Source: SZUA-217 sp036446835
GTDB taxonomy: Bacteria > Actinomycetota > Acidimicrobiia > Spongiisociales > ZC4RG35
NCBI GenBank assembly: GCA_036446835.1
Contig: JAZFTT010000089.1
Span: forward strand, 1-8,418
Reading direction: 5' to 3'
Length of the DNA: 8,418 bases
Shown: positions 1-6,786 of the stretch, piece by piece
Layout of the letters: the number at the start of each line of letters is the position of its first letter
How positions within the stretch are numbered: position 1 is the stretch's first letter
The notes under the pieces: generated by a model
What the model was told of the DNA's origin: nothing
Database searches by the model: none
The model's input: only the letters and a program-made list of their open reading frames with translations
Program-made: the position numbers and the translations under genes

Positions 1-2129
1 ATCCACTCGAGCCAACCCGGGAAGTACCAGTTCCAGTTGCCGAGCAGCTTCATCGAAGCCGGCACCAGGACCGTCCTGACGATGGTGGCGTCCAACAGCA
101 CGGCCACAGCGAGACCGAAGCCCATCTGTTGAAAACTGACCAGCCGTCCGGCAGCGAACCCGGCAAACACGGCAACCATGATCACCGCCGCTCCGGTTAT
201 GAGCGCACCGGTGTTGCGCAGCCCGTAGGCCACCGACTCGGAGTTGTCACCCGTCTGGTCGAACCGCTCTTTGATCCTCGAAAGGAGGAACACGTGGTAG
301 TCCATCGACAACCCGAACAGCACCGAGAACAGGAACAGGGGAAGCCAACTCTCGATTGTCTCCACCTGGCTGAACCCGAAGGCGGATGCAATGTCCTTGA
401 CCCACTCGGGACCGACCCCCACTTGGAAGAACGCAACGATCAACCCGTAGGCGGCGCCTACCGACAGCAGGTTCATTGCGATGGCCTTGCCGGGGATGAC
501 GATCGACCGGAACGCCACCGTCAGCAAGATGAACGACAGGCCGAGCACCACCGCAAAGACGATCGGGGTGTACTGATCGGTCTGTCCGATGAAGTCGACG
601 GTGGTCGCCGTTTCACCACCGACATAGACCTCCGCGTCGACGGCAACAGCGGGAATGATGTCGCTTCTCAGATGCACGACAGCATCCATGGACTCAACCG
701 AAGCCACGTCGCCGAGAAGCTGCACCGAAAGGATGGCCAACTCATCGGTCGAAAGCGGATCGACAATCGACGGTCCGTAACCACCGTCGGCAGCGATGGC
801 CTGCTGAAGAGCTGCAACCGTCTCGGTGGTTCCTTCGCCGGTGACGACAACCTCCATCGGGGAAGTGAGGCCTCCCGAGAACTCCTCCTGGAGGATGGCG
901 AAGGCCTGAGCCGATTCGATCTCCTCGGGCAATGTCGAGACCCCGGCGAGTCCTGTGTCGATGGAGAAGAAGCTGGTTGCGGCGATGAGAAGGAAGCCCA
1001 TCGAGACCACCAAGGAAACGACCGGGCGACCCATCACCACCTTGGTAACCCGGTCCCAGAACTTGGACTGCGTCTCCAATGAACCGCGACGCCGCACCCG
1101 GAGAGCGTTGATCTTGTCGCCCATGATCGAGAGCACGGCAGGCAGCAGAGTCATAGAAGCCGCCATGGCAACTATCACCACGAGTATGGCGCCGATGCCC
1201 AGTGAGCGGAACAGCGTGTTGGGCAGGATGAGCATGCCAACGAGAGCCAGCACAACGGTCAAACCACTGAAGAGCACGGCCCGGGTAGCGGTGGCGCCGG
1301 ATCGCCCGATCGCTTCGATCTTCTCGTAGCCCTTGTTTCGCTCCTCCCGATAGCGGGAAACGATGAACAGCGAATAATCGATACCGACGGCAAGACCGAT
1401 CATGGTGATCATGTTGGTGATGAAGAAGCTCAGTTCGAAGGCCTGACCGACGAGGGCGGCGAGGCCCATGGCGACGGCTATGGCCACGACGCCGAGGATG
1501 ATCGGGACAACACCGGCGGCGATCGAGCCGAAGACGAAGACCAGCACCACGAGCGCCACTGCGATGCCGATGGTCTCTCCAGTTGCGAGATCCTGCTCGG
1601 CGATCTCGTTGAAGTCGTTGGCCAGTGTCGCCGGTCCGGCAACCAGTGCCCTGTAGCCGTCGGGTGCCTCGACTTCTGCAACGGTCTCTCTCACGAGTTC
1701 GGCATTGGCGGTGAACTCATCAGCATCGTTGCCGGCCACTGTCACTGGAAGGAGTGCGGTGTTCCCAGACTCCGAAACTGGCCCATCCTCGGTGAGATAC
1801 GAACCGACACCGGTAACCACGGCTGAGGCGGCGAGTGCGGTCTGCACCTCGGTCACATAAGCCACATACTCGGGGTCCGATACCGTGGCGGCCTCAGACG
1901 TGATCACCACGAACTCGGTGTCAACCTCGGCTCCCCTCACCTCCTCGATCAGTTCGAGTGCCTGTACCGACTCTTCCTCGTTGGTGAAGGTGACCGACGT
2001 GGTGAGGGCGTCCCCGAGAAGCTGGGAGGACAGCACTACGGCTGTGATGAGCAACACCACCCATACCGAGATCGTCCTCCAGGGTCTTCGGGCGCTGCTT
2101 TTAGCGAGGGTTTCTGGTCCTATCGCCAT
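1..2129 (-). CDS. MMPL/RND-family membrane transporter (C-terminus cut by window edge)
   Basis: This is a proton-driven exporter of the MMPL branch of the RND superfamily, acting in the cytoplasmic membrane on lipids, drugs or other hydrophobic small molecules; the substrate is not readable. The reading frame is open for 709 codons from ATG 2129 to the edge, with no stop. Transmembrane segment 1 lies at about residues 16-38. A large extracytoplasmic domain follows (about 40-180), then a block of hydrophobic helices (about 183-345), a second extracytoplasmic domain (about 380-515) and a second helix block. Each helix block carries the hallmark motif: GLAVGIDYSLFIVSRYREE with D251, and GLSMDYHVFLLSRIKERFD with D610. 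The visible end, NWYFPGWLEW, is typical of the extreme C-terminus of this family, so only a few residues are probably missing. The start has a good Shine-Dalgarno (AGAGGAG, 7 nt spacing). It is divergent from the TetR gene and shares its operator region. Family call very secure; substrate unknown. Confidence 0.95.
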   Translation of the reverse strand, partial: MAIGPETLAKSSARRPWRTISVWVVLLITAVVLSSQLLGDALTTSVTFTNEEESVQALELIEEVRGAEVDTEFVVITSEAATVSDPEYVAYVTEVQTALAASAVVTGVGSYLTEDGPVSESGNTALLPVTVAGNDADEFTANAELVRETVAEVEAPDGYRALVAGPATLANDFNEIAEQDLATGETIGIAVALVVLVFVFGSIAAGVVPIILGVVAIAVAMGLAALVGQAFELSFFITNMITMIGLAVGIDYSLFIVSRYREERNKGYEKIEAIGRSGATATRAVLFSGLTVVLALVGMLILPNTLFRSLGIGAILVVIVAMAASMTLLPAVLSIMGDKINALRVRRRGSLETQSKFWDRVTKVVMGRPVVSLVVSMGFLLIAATSFFSIDTGLAGVSTLPEEIESAQAFAILQEEFSGGLTSPMEVVVTGEGTTETVAALQQAIAADGGYGPSIVDPLSTDELAILSVQLLGDVASVESMDAVVHLRSDIIPAVAVDAEVYVGGETATTVDFIGQTDQYTPIVFAVVLGLSFILLTVAFRSIVIPGKAIAMNLLSVGAAYGLIVAFFQVGVGPEWVKDIASAFGFSQVETIESWLPLFLFSVLFGLSMDYHVFLLSRIKERFDQTGDNSESVAYGLRNTGALITGAAVIMVAVFAGFAAGRLVSFQQMGFGLAVAVLLDATIVRTVLVPASMKLLGNWNWYFPGWLEW

Positions 2130-2142
2130 GTTCTTTCTCCTC

Positions 2143-2171
2143 TTGAAATATGCACGCTGTATGCGTACAGT
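2143..2171 (+). promoter_or_regulatory. Candidate promoter of the TetR-led operon
   Basis: On the plus strand TTGAAA (2143-2148) is followed by a 17-nt spacer and TACAGT (2166-2171), a 5/6 and a 4/6 match. The -10 coincides with the right arm of the best palindrome in the array (2157-2170), which fits autorepression. The -35 lies in the leader of the divergent transporter gene, so the two transcripts would overlap at their 5' ends. Weaker than the minus-strand candidate. Confidence 0.45.
2157..2170. promoter_or_regulatory. Best palindrome of the array (CTGTA-N4-TACAG)
   Basis: The arms CTGTA (2157-2161) and TACAG (2166-2170) are perfectly complementary around a TGCG centre, giving 12 of 14 symmetrical positions. 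This is the most symmetrical site of the array and overlaps the candidate -10 of the TetR operon. It could be the high-affinity primary site for the TetR dimer. A second, wider inverted repeat, CGTACA-N7-TGTACG, spans 2164-2182 and offers an alternative reading of the operator. Confidence 0.6.
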
Positions 2172-2208
2172 GTAAGTGTACGGTGTATGTATACGGCGTA
2201 AGTATAGG
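2157..2208. repeat. Four tandem 13-bp units in the divergent promoter, probable TetR operator array
   Basis: Four contiguous 13-bp units occupy 2157-2169, 2170-2182, 2183-2195 and 2196-2208, with consensus close to GTGTAWGTRTACG. Each unit contains a TGTA-N4-TACA-like palindrome: TGTA/TACA in unit 1 (perfect), TGTA/TACG in units 2 and 3, CGTA/TAGG in unit 4. A further decayed unit may precede them at 2144-2156. The array covers the candidate -10 elements of both divergent genes. TetR dimers bind palindromes of this sort, so this is probably the operator for the adjacent repressor; binding itself is inferred. Confidence 0.8.
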
Positions 2209-2216
2209 GATGTCAA
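2188..2216 (-). promoter_or_regulatory. Candidate sigma-70-type promoter of the MMPL transporter
   Basis: Read on the minus strand, a perfect TTGACA -35 hexamer (2216-2211) is followed by a 17-nt spacer and TATACA (2193-2188) as -10, a 4/6 match. Transcription would begin near 2181 and give a leader of about 50 nt before the transporter ATG. The -10 and most of the spacer lie inside the 13-bp repeat array, so a protein bound there would block this promoter. Inferred from sequence only. Confidence 0.6.
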
Positions 2217-2240
2217 GACCACCCTTGGAGACCCGCCATT

Positions 2241-2245
2241 GGAGG
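2241..2245 (+). promoter_or_regulatory. Ribosome binding site deciding the TetR start
   Basis: GGAGG sits 5 nt upstream of GTG 2251. The in-frame ATG at 2269 is 23 nt from this motif and has no comparable one of its own, and the in-frame GTG at 2176 lies within the operator repeats without any. The GTG at 2251 is therefore the best-supported start. Confidence 0.65.
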
Positions 2246-2250
2246 ACACT

Positions 2251-2907
2251 GTGATTTACGATGCAGGTATGACCACAACAGCCCGTGCTCCCCTCACCAG
2301 GGAGCGGATCATCGAAGCAGCCGTGGCCTATGCCGACGCCCATGGGGTCGACGACCTGTCTATGCGAAAGCTGGGCGCCGAGCTTGGGGTCGAAGCCATG
2401 TCGCTCTACAACCATGTGGAGAACAAAGACGAGATCTACGACGGGATGATCGACAACGTCTTCGCCCAGATTCCCCTCCCCGACGCCAGTCTCGACTGGA
2501 AGGACCAGATGCGTCAGATCGGCTCGGGTGCAATGGATCATTTCACTGCACACCCATGGGTGGTCGTCCTACTCATGCAGCGAGGGAACTTCGGACCCGG
2601 CGCACTGTCATTCATGGACCACGTGCTGGGGATCTTCGACGAGGCAGGATTCAGTGAGGAAGACCAGCATCACGCATGGCAGATGTTGGCATCACACACC
2701 ATGGGCTACTCCTTCCAGCAAGCGACCAATCCCGGCGCTATGGAGAAGGACCTCGCCAATCTGGGGGCACGGATGCACGAGGTGGCCGACCACTTCCCCC
2801 ACGTCGCCCGTCTCGCTCCATTGCTAGCTCAATGCCAGTTTGACGACGAATACATGTTCGGGTTGGAGATCATCATCGACGGGCTCGAGGCCCGACTACC
2901 CAGGTAG
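2251..2907 (+). CDS. TetR/AcrR-family transcriptional repressor
   Basis: This is a ligand-responsive DNA-binding repressor of 218 residues from GTG 2251 (212 from ATG 2269), normal for the family. The N-terminal three-helix DNA-binding domain covers about residues 15-65: LTRERIIEAA starts helix 1, and LGAELGVEAMSLYNHVENKDEI (about 41-62) is the helix-turn-helix with the conserved LYNHVENKDE signature. The C-terminal region (about 85-210) has the HPW, FMDHVLGIFDEAGF and MGYSFQQA pattern of the TetR_C_1-like ligand-binding and dimerisation domain. It is divergent from an MMPL exporter, and the shared intergenic region carries a palindromic array over both promoters. It therefore most likely represses both the exporter and its own operon until an exported compound binds. 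The next gene starts 14 nt after its stop, so the three plus-strand genes probably form one operon. Family call secure; ligand unknown. Confidence 0.93.
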   Translation: MIYDAGMTTTARAPLTRERIIEAAVAYADAHGVDDLSMRKLGAELGVEAMSLYNHVENKDEIYDGMIDNVFAQIPLPDASLDWKDQMRQIGSGAMDHFTAHPWVVVLLMQRGNFGPGALSFMDHVLGIFDEAGFSEEDQHHAWQMLASHTMGYSFQQATNPGAMEKDLANLGARMHEVADHFPHVARLAPLLAQCQFDDEYMFGLEIIIDGLEARLPR

Positions 2908-2921
2908 CGTGTGGCCGGACA

Positions 2922-3971
2922 ATGGCAATAGAGACGATCGAAGATCTGAGAACGCACGTCGCATTGGCGACGAAAGTGGAGCTCTCCACGATCCCGCCAT
3001 ACCTCTACGCATTTTACTCCATCAAGGACCCCGAGTCGGAGGCGGCCCGTCTGATCGCAAGCGTCGTGGTCGAAGAAATGCTCCATGCCTGTCTCACCGC
3101 CAATCTGAGCGCGGCGATCGGGGGCGACCCTCATTTCGATCACGAGATGATCCCGGCCTACCCGTCGCCGCTTGCTCATCACCAGCCGGAGTTGGTTCTG
3201 GAGTTGAAACGCTGCTCGCCCGAACTGGTGAAAGACACCTTCCTGACCATCGAGAAACCACAGGCTCCGGGTGCCATCCCCGAAGACGACAATTTTGAGA
3301 CTTTGGGACAGTTCTATAACGCCCTGGAACTGGCCATCGATAGGTTGAGCGAGAAGATAGATCTCTTCGCCGACCACCAGCCGACCCGACAGCTCTCCGA
3401 GCCTGCCTTCTACGGCCCGGTCACCTACAACGCAGCCGACGCCGGTGGACTGATGCTCATCCAGGACCGGGCCAGCGCCGACGAGGCCCTCGAGATCATC
3501 ATTCACCAGGGCGAAGGGGTCAGCGACCAGCGATGGGCGGACCCCGACCACCGGGAGCTCACCCACTACTACAAGTACCTCAAGATCGCCGATGGCGCCA
3601 GTCCGATCGGACCGGTCTGGCCGGTGCCGGATAATCCACGAACGGAGGACTTCCCAGACCACCTCCGAAAGGTCTCCGAGCTGTTCAATGCCTTTTATGG
3701 TCTGGTGTACGTCACGATGAACGACCTCTACTCAGGAACTCAGGATCAGGGCGAGGCGATCGGGCGTCTCTACAAGCTCATGCGGTTCGGGCTGAGCCCC
3801 ACAGCCCGATATCTGGTCAGCCAACCGCTCGGCCCCGACAGCAACGCCGGCCCTACCTTTGAGGCATACCGATTCGGGGCCGACCCGTGGGGAGAGACGG
3901 CCGAACTCGCCGAGACCGTGGCGGCCGAGCATCCGGAGCTCGACGAAGTAGCCCAAAACGTGACTCGATGA
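2922..3971 (+). CDS. Ferritin-like protein related to iminophenyl-pyruvate dimer synthase (VioB/RebD-type domain)
   Basis: The protein has 349 residues with no signal peptide or membrane segment, so it is cytoplasmic. The N-terminus matches the ferritin-like domain found in VioB, RebD and StaD: ELSTIPPYLYAFYSIKD (residues 20-36), then SVVVEEMLH (47-55) with the ExxH metal motif E52/H55, plus E20 as the helix-1 ligand candidate. A third helix (NFETLGQFYNALELAI, about 124-139) and EIIIHQGEG (191-199) complete the bundle. The second half keeps family features: THYYKYLKI, GPVWPVPDNP and AGPTFEAYRF. In VioB and RebD this domain takes part in oxidative coupling of two amino-acid-derived imines. Those enzymes are about 1000 residues, so this is a stand-alone version, and no VioA-like amino-acid oxidase is visible nearby. 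The actual reaction is unknown. It starts 14 nt after the TetR stop with only a weak ribosome site and overlaps the next start by 4 nt, implying translational coupling on both sides. Confidence 0.82.
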   Translation: MAIETIEDLRTHVALATKVELSTIPPYLYAFYSIKDPESEAARLIASVVVEEMLHACLTANLSAAIGGDPHFDHEMIPAYPSPLAHHQPELVLELKRCSPELVKDTFLTIEKPQAPGAIPEDDNFETLGQFYNALELAIDRLSEKIDLFADHQPTRQLSEPAFYGPVTYNAADAGGLMLIQDRASADEALEIIIHQGEGVSDQRWADPDHRELTHYYKYLKIADGASPIGPVWPVPDNPRTEDFPDHLRKVSELFNAFYGLVYVTMNDLYSGTQDQGEAIGRLYKLMRFGLSPTARYLVSQPLGPDSNAGPTFEAYRFGADPWGETAELAETVAAEHPELDEVAQNVTR

Positions 3972-6712
3972 CGACGACGCCGAACCTTCCCGATGGGGTA
4001 GTCACATTCCTGTTCACTGACGTGGAGGGGAGCACCCGGCTCTGGGAGGAGGCGCCGGAGACGATGATGGAGGCCCTCCAGCAACACGACGACGCCATCG
4101 ATCAGGCAGTGAGCGAGCACGCCGGAGTCTCCGTAAAGTCTCGCGGTGAAGGCGACAGCCGTTTCATCGTCTTCGAAAGCGCCCACGAAGCGGTTGCCGC
4201 CGCGGCTGCGGTCCAACTTCGGCTGGCGGCAGTTGATTGGGCCACCGACCGACCGCTGCACGTCAGGGCATCGCTGCATACCGGGGCGGCCGACTTGCAG
4301 CTTGGCGACTACTACGGATCAGCGGTGAACAGGGCGGCACGACTCAGAGGGATCGCCCACGGCAGACAGACCGTCCTCTCCCGCACCACCTGGGAGCTGG
4401 TTCAGGATCAACTTCCCCAGGGTGTGACGATTCGAGACATGGGCGAACACGCTCTGAAGGATCTCACCCGTCCAGAACATGTCTACCAACTCGATGTCGA
4501 CGGTCTTCCAGACAGCTTTCCACCTCTGAAATCGCTGGATGCCACACCCAACAACCTTCCACAGCAGCTCACCGACTTTGTCGGTCGTCAGGCCGAGTTG
4601 GCGGAGGCCACCCGACTGCTCGGCGAAACCAGGCTGCTGACGATCCTTGCCCCGGGTGGCGCCGGCAAGACACGTCTTGCCATGCAGGCCGCCGCCGACG
4701 TCACTGCCGACTACCCCGACGGGGTCTTCTTGATCAGCCTGGCGGAGATCAGTTCGACAGCGGACATAATCCAGACAATCGCCGAGTCCATCGGAGTCGC
4801 GTTTTCTTCTGACGAAGCACTGCAAAACCAGCTACTGACCTATCTGGGGAACAAGACACAGCTCCTTCTTTTCGACAACTTCGAGCACCTCATCGAAGGC
4901 GCATCGATAGTCACCGAGATCCTCAGGGCAGCACCAAATGTGACAGTGATCGTCACATCCCGCGCCAAACTCAACACCACGGGGGAAGTGGTGCTCACCC
5001 TTGCCGGTTTGGAGACGAGCTGGGCTGCAGCCGAAGAGGCCCTGCAAACAAGCGGGGTTCGTCTCTTTCTCGATGCCGCCAAACGATCGAAGCCGGCCTT
5101 CGCGCTCGAAAGAGAGGACCTCGACCCGCTGGCGGAAATCCTGCAAACCACAGGTGGAATGCCGCTGGGCATACTTCTTGCCGCGGCGTGGGTGGACATG
5201 TTGCCCGTGCCCGAGATCGCTTCGGAGATTGCAAAGAATCTCGATTTTCTAGAAACCGAAATGGGAGATGTCCCCGACCGGCAACGCAGCGTCCGCGCTG
5301 TTTTCCAGTACTCCTGGGACCTCCTCAGTGACGATGAGCGAGACATATTCGCTGCTCTTTCCGTCTTTCGAGGTGGTTTCACACGGGAGGCGGCTGCGGC
5401 TGTGGCTGACGCTTCTTTGCGAAATCTGGCGACGCTGGTCAACAAGTCTCTCATCTCCCCAAGCCCGGAAACCGGCCGATACACGGTGCACGAATTGCTC
5501 CGCCAGTACGCCGAGGCGGAACTAAAGGCCGACAAGGATCACTGTCTCCGGGTGCAGGACGCACATGGCGTCTTTCATGCCGACTTGATGAACGAATTCT
5601 TCGCGCAGTTCTTTCTCGGCAACCAACCTGCGTTGTTGGACAAGGTGGAGGAGGACCTCGACAACATCCGTGTGGCCTGGCGTCATCTCCTGCAGACTCA
5701 GAGCTTCGAGGAGGCTCTGAAGATGGTTTACGGATTACACATCCTGTATGAGCTTCGGGGGTGGTATCTCGCAGCCGTGGCCCTCTTCGACCAGGCGCTG
5801 GAGGCCAAGGACGAATCATCAGACGAATCGGCGCCCATCCTGAAAGCCCTTGCGGAGGGCTTAAAGGCATACAGCCTGGCCTTGCTGGGCCAACCGGAGG
5901 GAGACCAGACAGCGCAGCTCCTCGATGTCCTCAGGGCTCGAGGTGAACCCATTCCACTTTGGCATGGTTTGCAAAACCTGGCGATCAACCTGTCCTATCT
6001 CGGTCGGCTTGACGAAATGGCGGAGGCCGCCGACGAGATGATCGTCTGCGGCGAGAAACTGGACAACCCATTCTGGGTGGCAGGAGGGCAAAACTGGAGA
6101 TCTCTGCCGGCGTTGCTGCTCGAAGATCTGGATACCGCGAGACGCTTGCTTCCGGAGGCAATGAAGGTGTTCGAAGAAATCGACGAGCACTATTTCATGA
6201 CATGGACTCTCTACCTCCAGGCCATGATCGCCTCCATCGAACAACGCCCCCAAGACGCCATCGAGCTCTACGCCCGACAGGTGTCGCGGAGTCGAGAGAT
6301 CGGATACCGACGTGGAACGATGGTTGCACTGGAAGGCCTGGGCCAGGCCAACCTCGCCGCCGAACAACTCGATGCGGCCGAGAGAGCTTTCATCGAGAGT
6401 TTGGGGGCGGCAGAAGAGATGGGCATGGTCGCGGACATGCTGGGCATGGTTGCCAAGGTGGCGAATGTCCGGGGGCACATGAATCGTGGCGAAGAGGCCG
6501 TTGAGCTGTTGGCGGCAGTGCTCGCCGAACCAATGAGATCGCAAAGCACCATCTCCGACACCATCACCATCGAAGAGATGGCGACCGAGTGGTTGGGCGG
6601 GCTGGAAAGCCAACTCGACCCTTCCGAGTTCTCCGCTGCCCGGTCCCGGGGGACAGCAAAGCCCTACGAGGTGGCGACCAAAGAGCTTCTTCAGACCCTC
6701 TCCGGTGACTGA
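3968..6712 (+). CDS. Class III nucleotide cyclase - STAND/NB-ARC-like ATPase - TPR protein
   Basis: This is a 914-residue cytoplasmic signalling protein. Residues about 8-178 form a class III adenylate/guanylate cyclase domain. The metal-binding aspartates are present in FTDVEGST (D18) and GEGDS (D63), and the transition-state pair in VNRAAR (N121, R125), so activity is plausible; K57 and D114 are candidate substrate-specifying residues. Residues about 200-420 form a STAND ATPase with a P-loop GGAGKT (230-235), Walker B LLLFDNFEH (299-307), a TSR arginine motif (330-332) and GGMPLGI (396-402). A winged-helix-like segment follows (about 440-518), then a long helical, TPR-like tail (about 530-900) with units such as GLGQANLAAEQLDAAERAF. 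No DNA-binding output domain is seen. An in-frame start at 3887 would add 27 arginine-rich residues inside the previous gene; ATG 3968 is preferred because it begins exactly at the cyclase domain and makes the ATGA overlap. The coupling suggests a joint role with the ferritin-like enzyme, possibly sensing its product or substrate. Confidence 0.92.
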   Translation: MTTTPNLPDGVVTFLFTDVEGSTRLWEEAPETMMEALQQHDDAIDQAVSEHAGVSVKSRGEGDSRFIVFESAHEAVAAAAAVQLRLAAVDWATDRPLHVRASLHTGAADLQLGDYYGSAVNRAARLRGIAHGRQTVLSRTTWELVQDQLPQGVTIRDMGEHALKDLTRPEHVYQLDVDGLPDSFPPLKSLDATPNNLPQQLTDFVGRQAELAEATRLLGETRLLTILAPGGAGKTRLAMQAAADVTADYPDGVFLISLAEISSTADIIQTIAESIGVAFSSDEALQNQLLTYLGNKTQLLLFDNFEHLIEGASIVTEILRAAPNVTVIVTSRAKLNTTGEVVLTLAGLETSWAAAEEALQTSGVRLFLDAAKRSKPAFALEREDLDPLAEILQTTGGMPLGILLAAAWVDMLPVPEIASEIAKNLDFLETEMGDVPDRQRSVRAVFQYSWDLLSDDERDIFAALSVFRGGFTREAAAAVADASLRNLATLVNKSLISPSPETGRYTVHELLRQYAEAELKADKDHCLRVQDAHGVFHADLMNEFFAQFFLGNQPALLDKVEEDLDNIRVAWRHLLQTQSFEEALKMVYGLHILYELRGWYLAAVALFDQALEAKDESSDESAPILKALAEGLKAYSLALLGQPEGDQTAQLLDVLRARGEPIPLWHGLQNLAINLSYLGRLDEMAEAADEMIVCGEKLDNPFWVAGGQNWRSLPALLLEDLDTARRLLPEAMKVFEEIDEHYFMTWTLYLQAMIASIEQRPQDAIELYARQVSRSREIGYRRGTMVALEGLGQANLAAEQLDAAERAFIESLGAAEEMGMVADMLGMVAKVANVRGHMNRGEEAVELLAAVLAEPMRSQSTISDTITIEEMATEWLGGLESQLDPSEFSAARSRGTAKPYEVATKELLQTLSGD

Positions 6713-6786
6713 AAGGTCTTTCTAGGTCAAGGCCACATGCCCCTGCTGAGGAACTGAGAACCCCCTGTAGTGTCAGGGAGGTGGGA
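6713..6786 (+). other. Short intergenic gap with a small hairpin
   Basis: CCCTG (6763-6767) and CAGGG (6774-6778) can pair around a 6-nt loop. No T-tract follows, so this is not a convincing intrinsic terminator. The right arm overlaps the GGAGG ribosome site of the following gene. No convincing promoter is visible in the 74 nt, so the next gene might be served by read-through or by an atypical promoter. Confidence 0.35.
6777..6781 (+). promoter_or_regulatory. Ribosome binding site of the last gene
   Basis: GGAGG is placed 5 nt before TTG 6787, the same geometry as at the TetR gene. The alternative start GTG 6781 overlaps the motif and leaves no spacing. This favours TTG 6787, although many annotators would choose GTG 6781; the difference is two codons. 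Confidence 0.5.

Noticed and set aside
129..1082. A 317-codon open frame on the plus strand opposite the MMPL gene
   Set aside because: The minus strand carries an unmistakable MMPL protein through the whole region. The plus-strand product is a low-complexity, Arg/His/Gly/Asp-rich sequence with no domain, as expected from the antisense of a high-GC gene.
2176..2250. N-terminal extension of TetR from GTG 2176
   Set aside because: It would translate through the operator repeats, has no ribosome site, and adds residues before the normal start of the family's DNA-binding domain.
2829..3662. A 277-codon open frame on the minus strand opposite the ferritin-like gene
   Set aside because: It overlaps the end of TetR and most of a clearly recognisable ferritin-like gene, and its product matches no family I know.
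3887..3967. N-terminal extension of the cyclase protein by 27 residues
   Set aside because: The added segment is arginine-rich and lies inside the ferritin-like gene, and the ATG at 3968 gives both a standard cyclase N-terminus and the ATGA coupling overlap.
4840..5535. A 231-codon, serine/arginine-rich open frame on the minus strand
   Set aside because: It lies wholly inside the STAND domain of the cyclase protein and has the composition typical of an antisense shadow.
6711..6722. GAAAG-GT-CTTTC inverted repeat after the cyclase gene as a terminator
   Set aside because: The stem is only four or five pairs with a very short loop, AT-rich, and is not followed by a T-tract.
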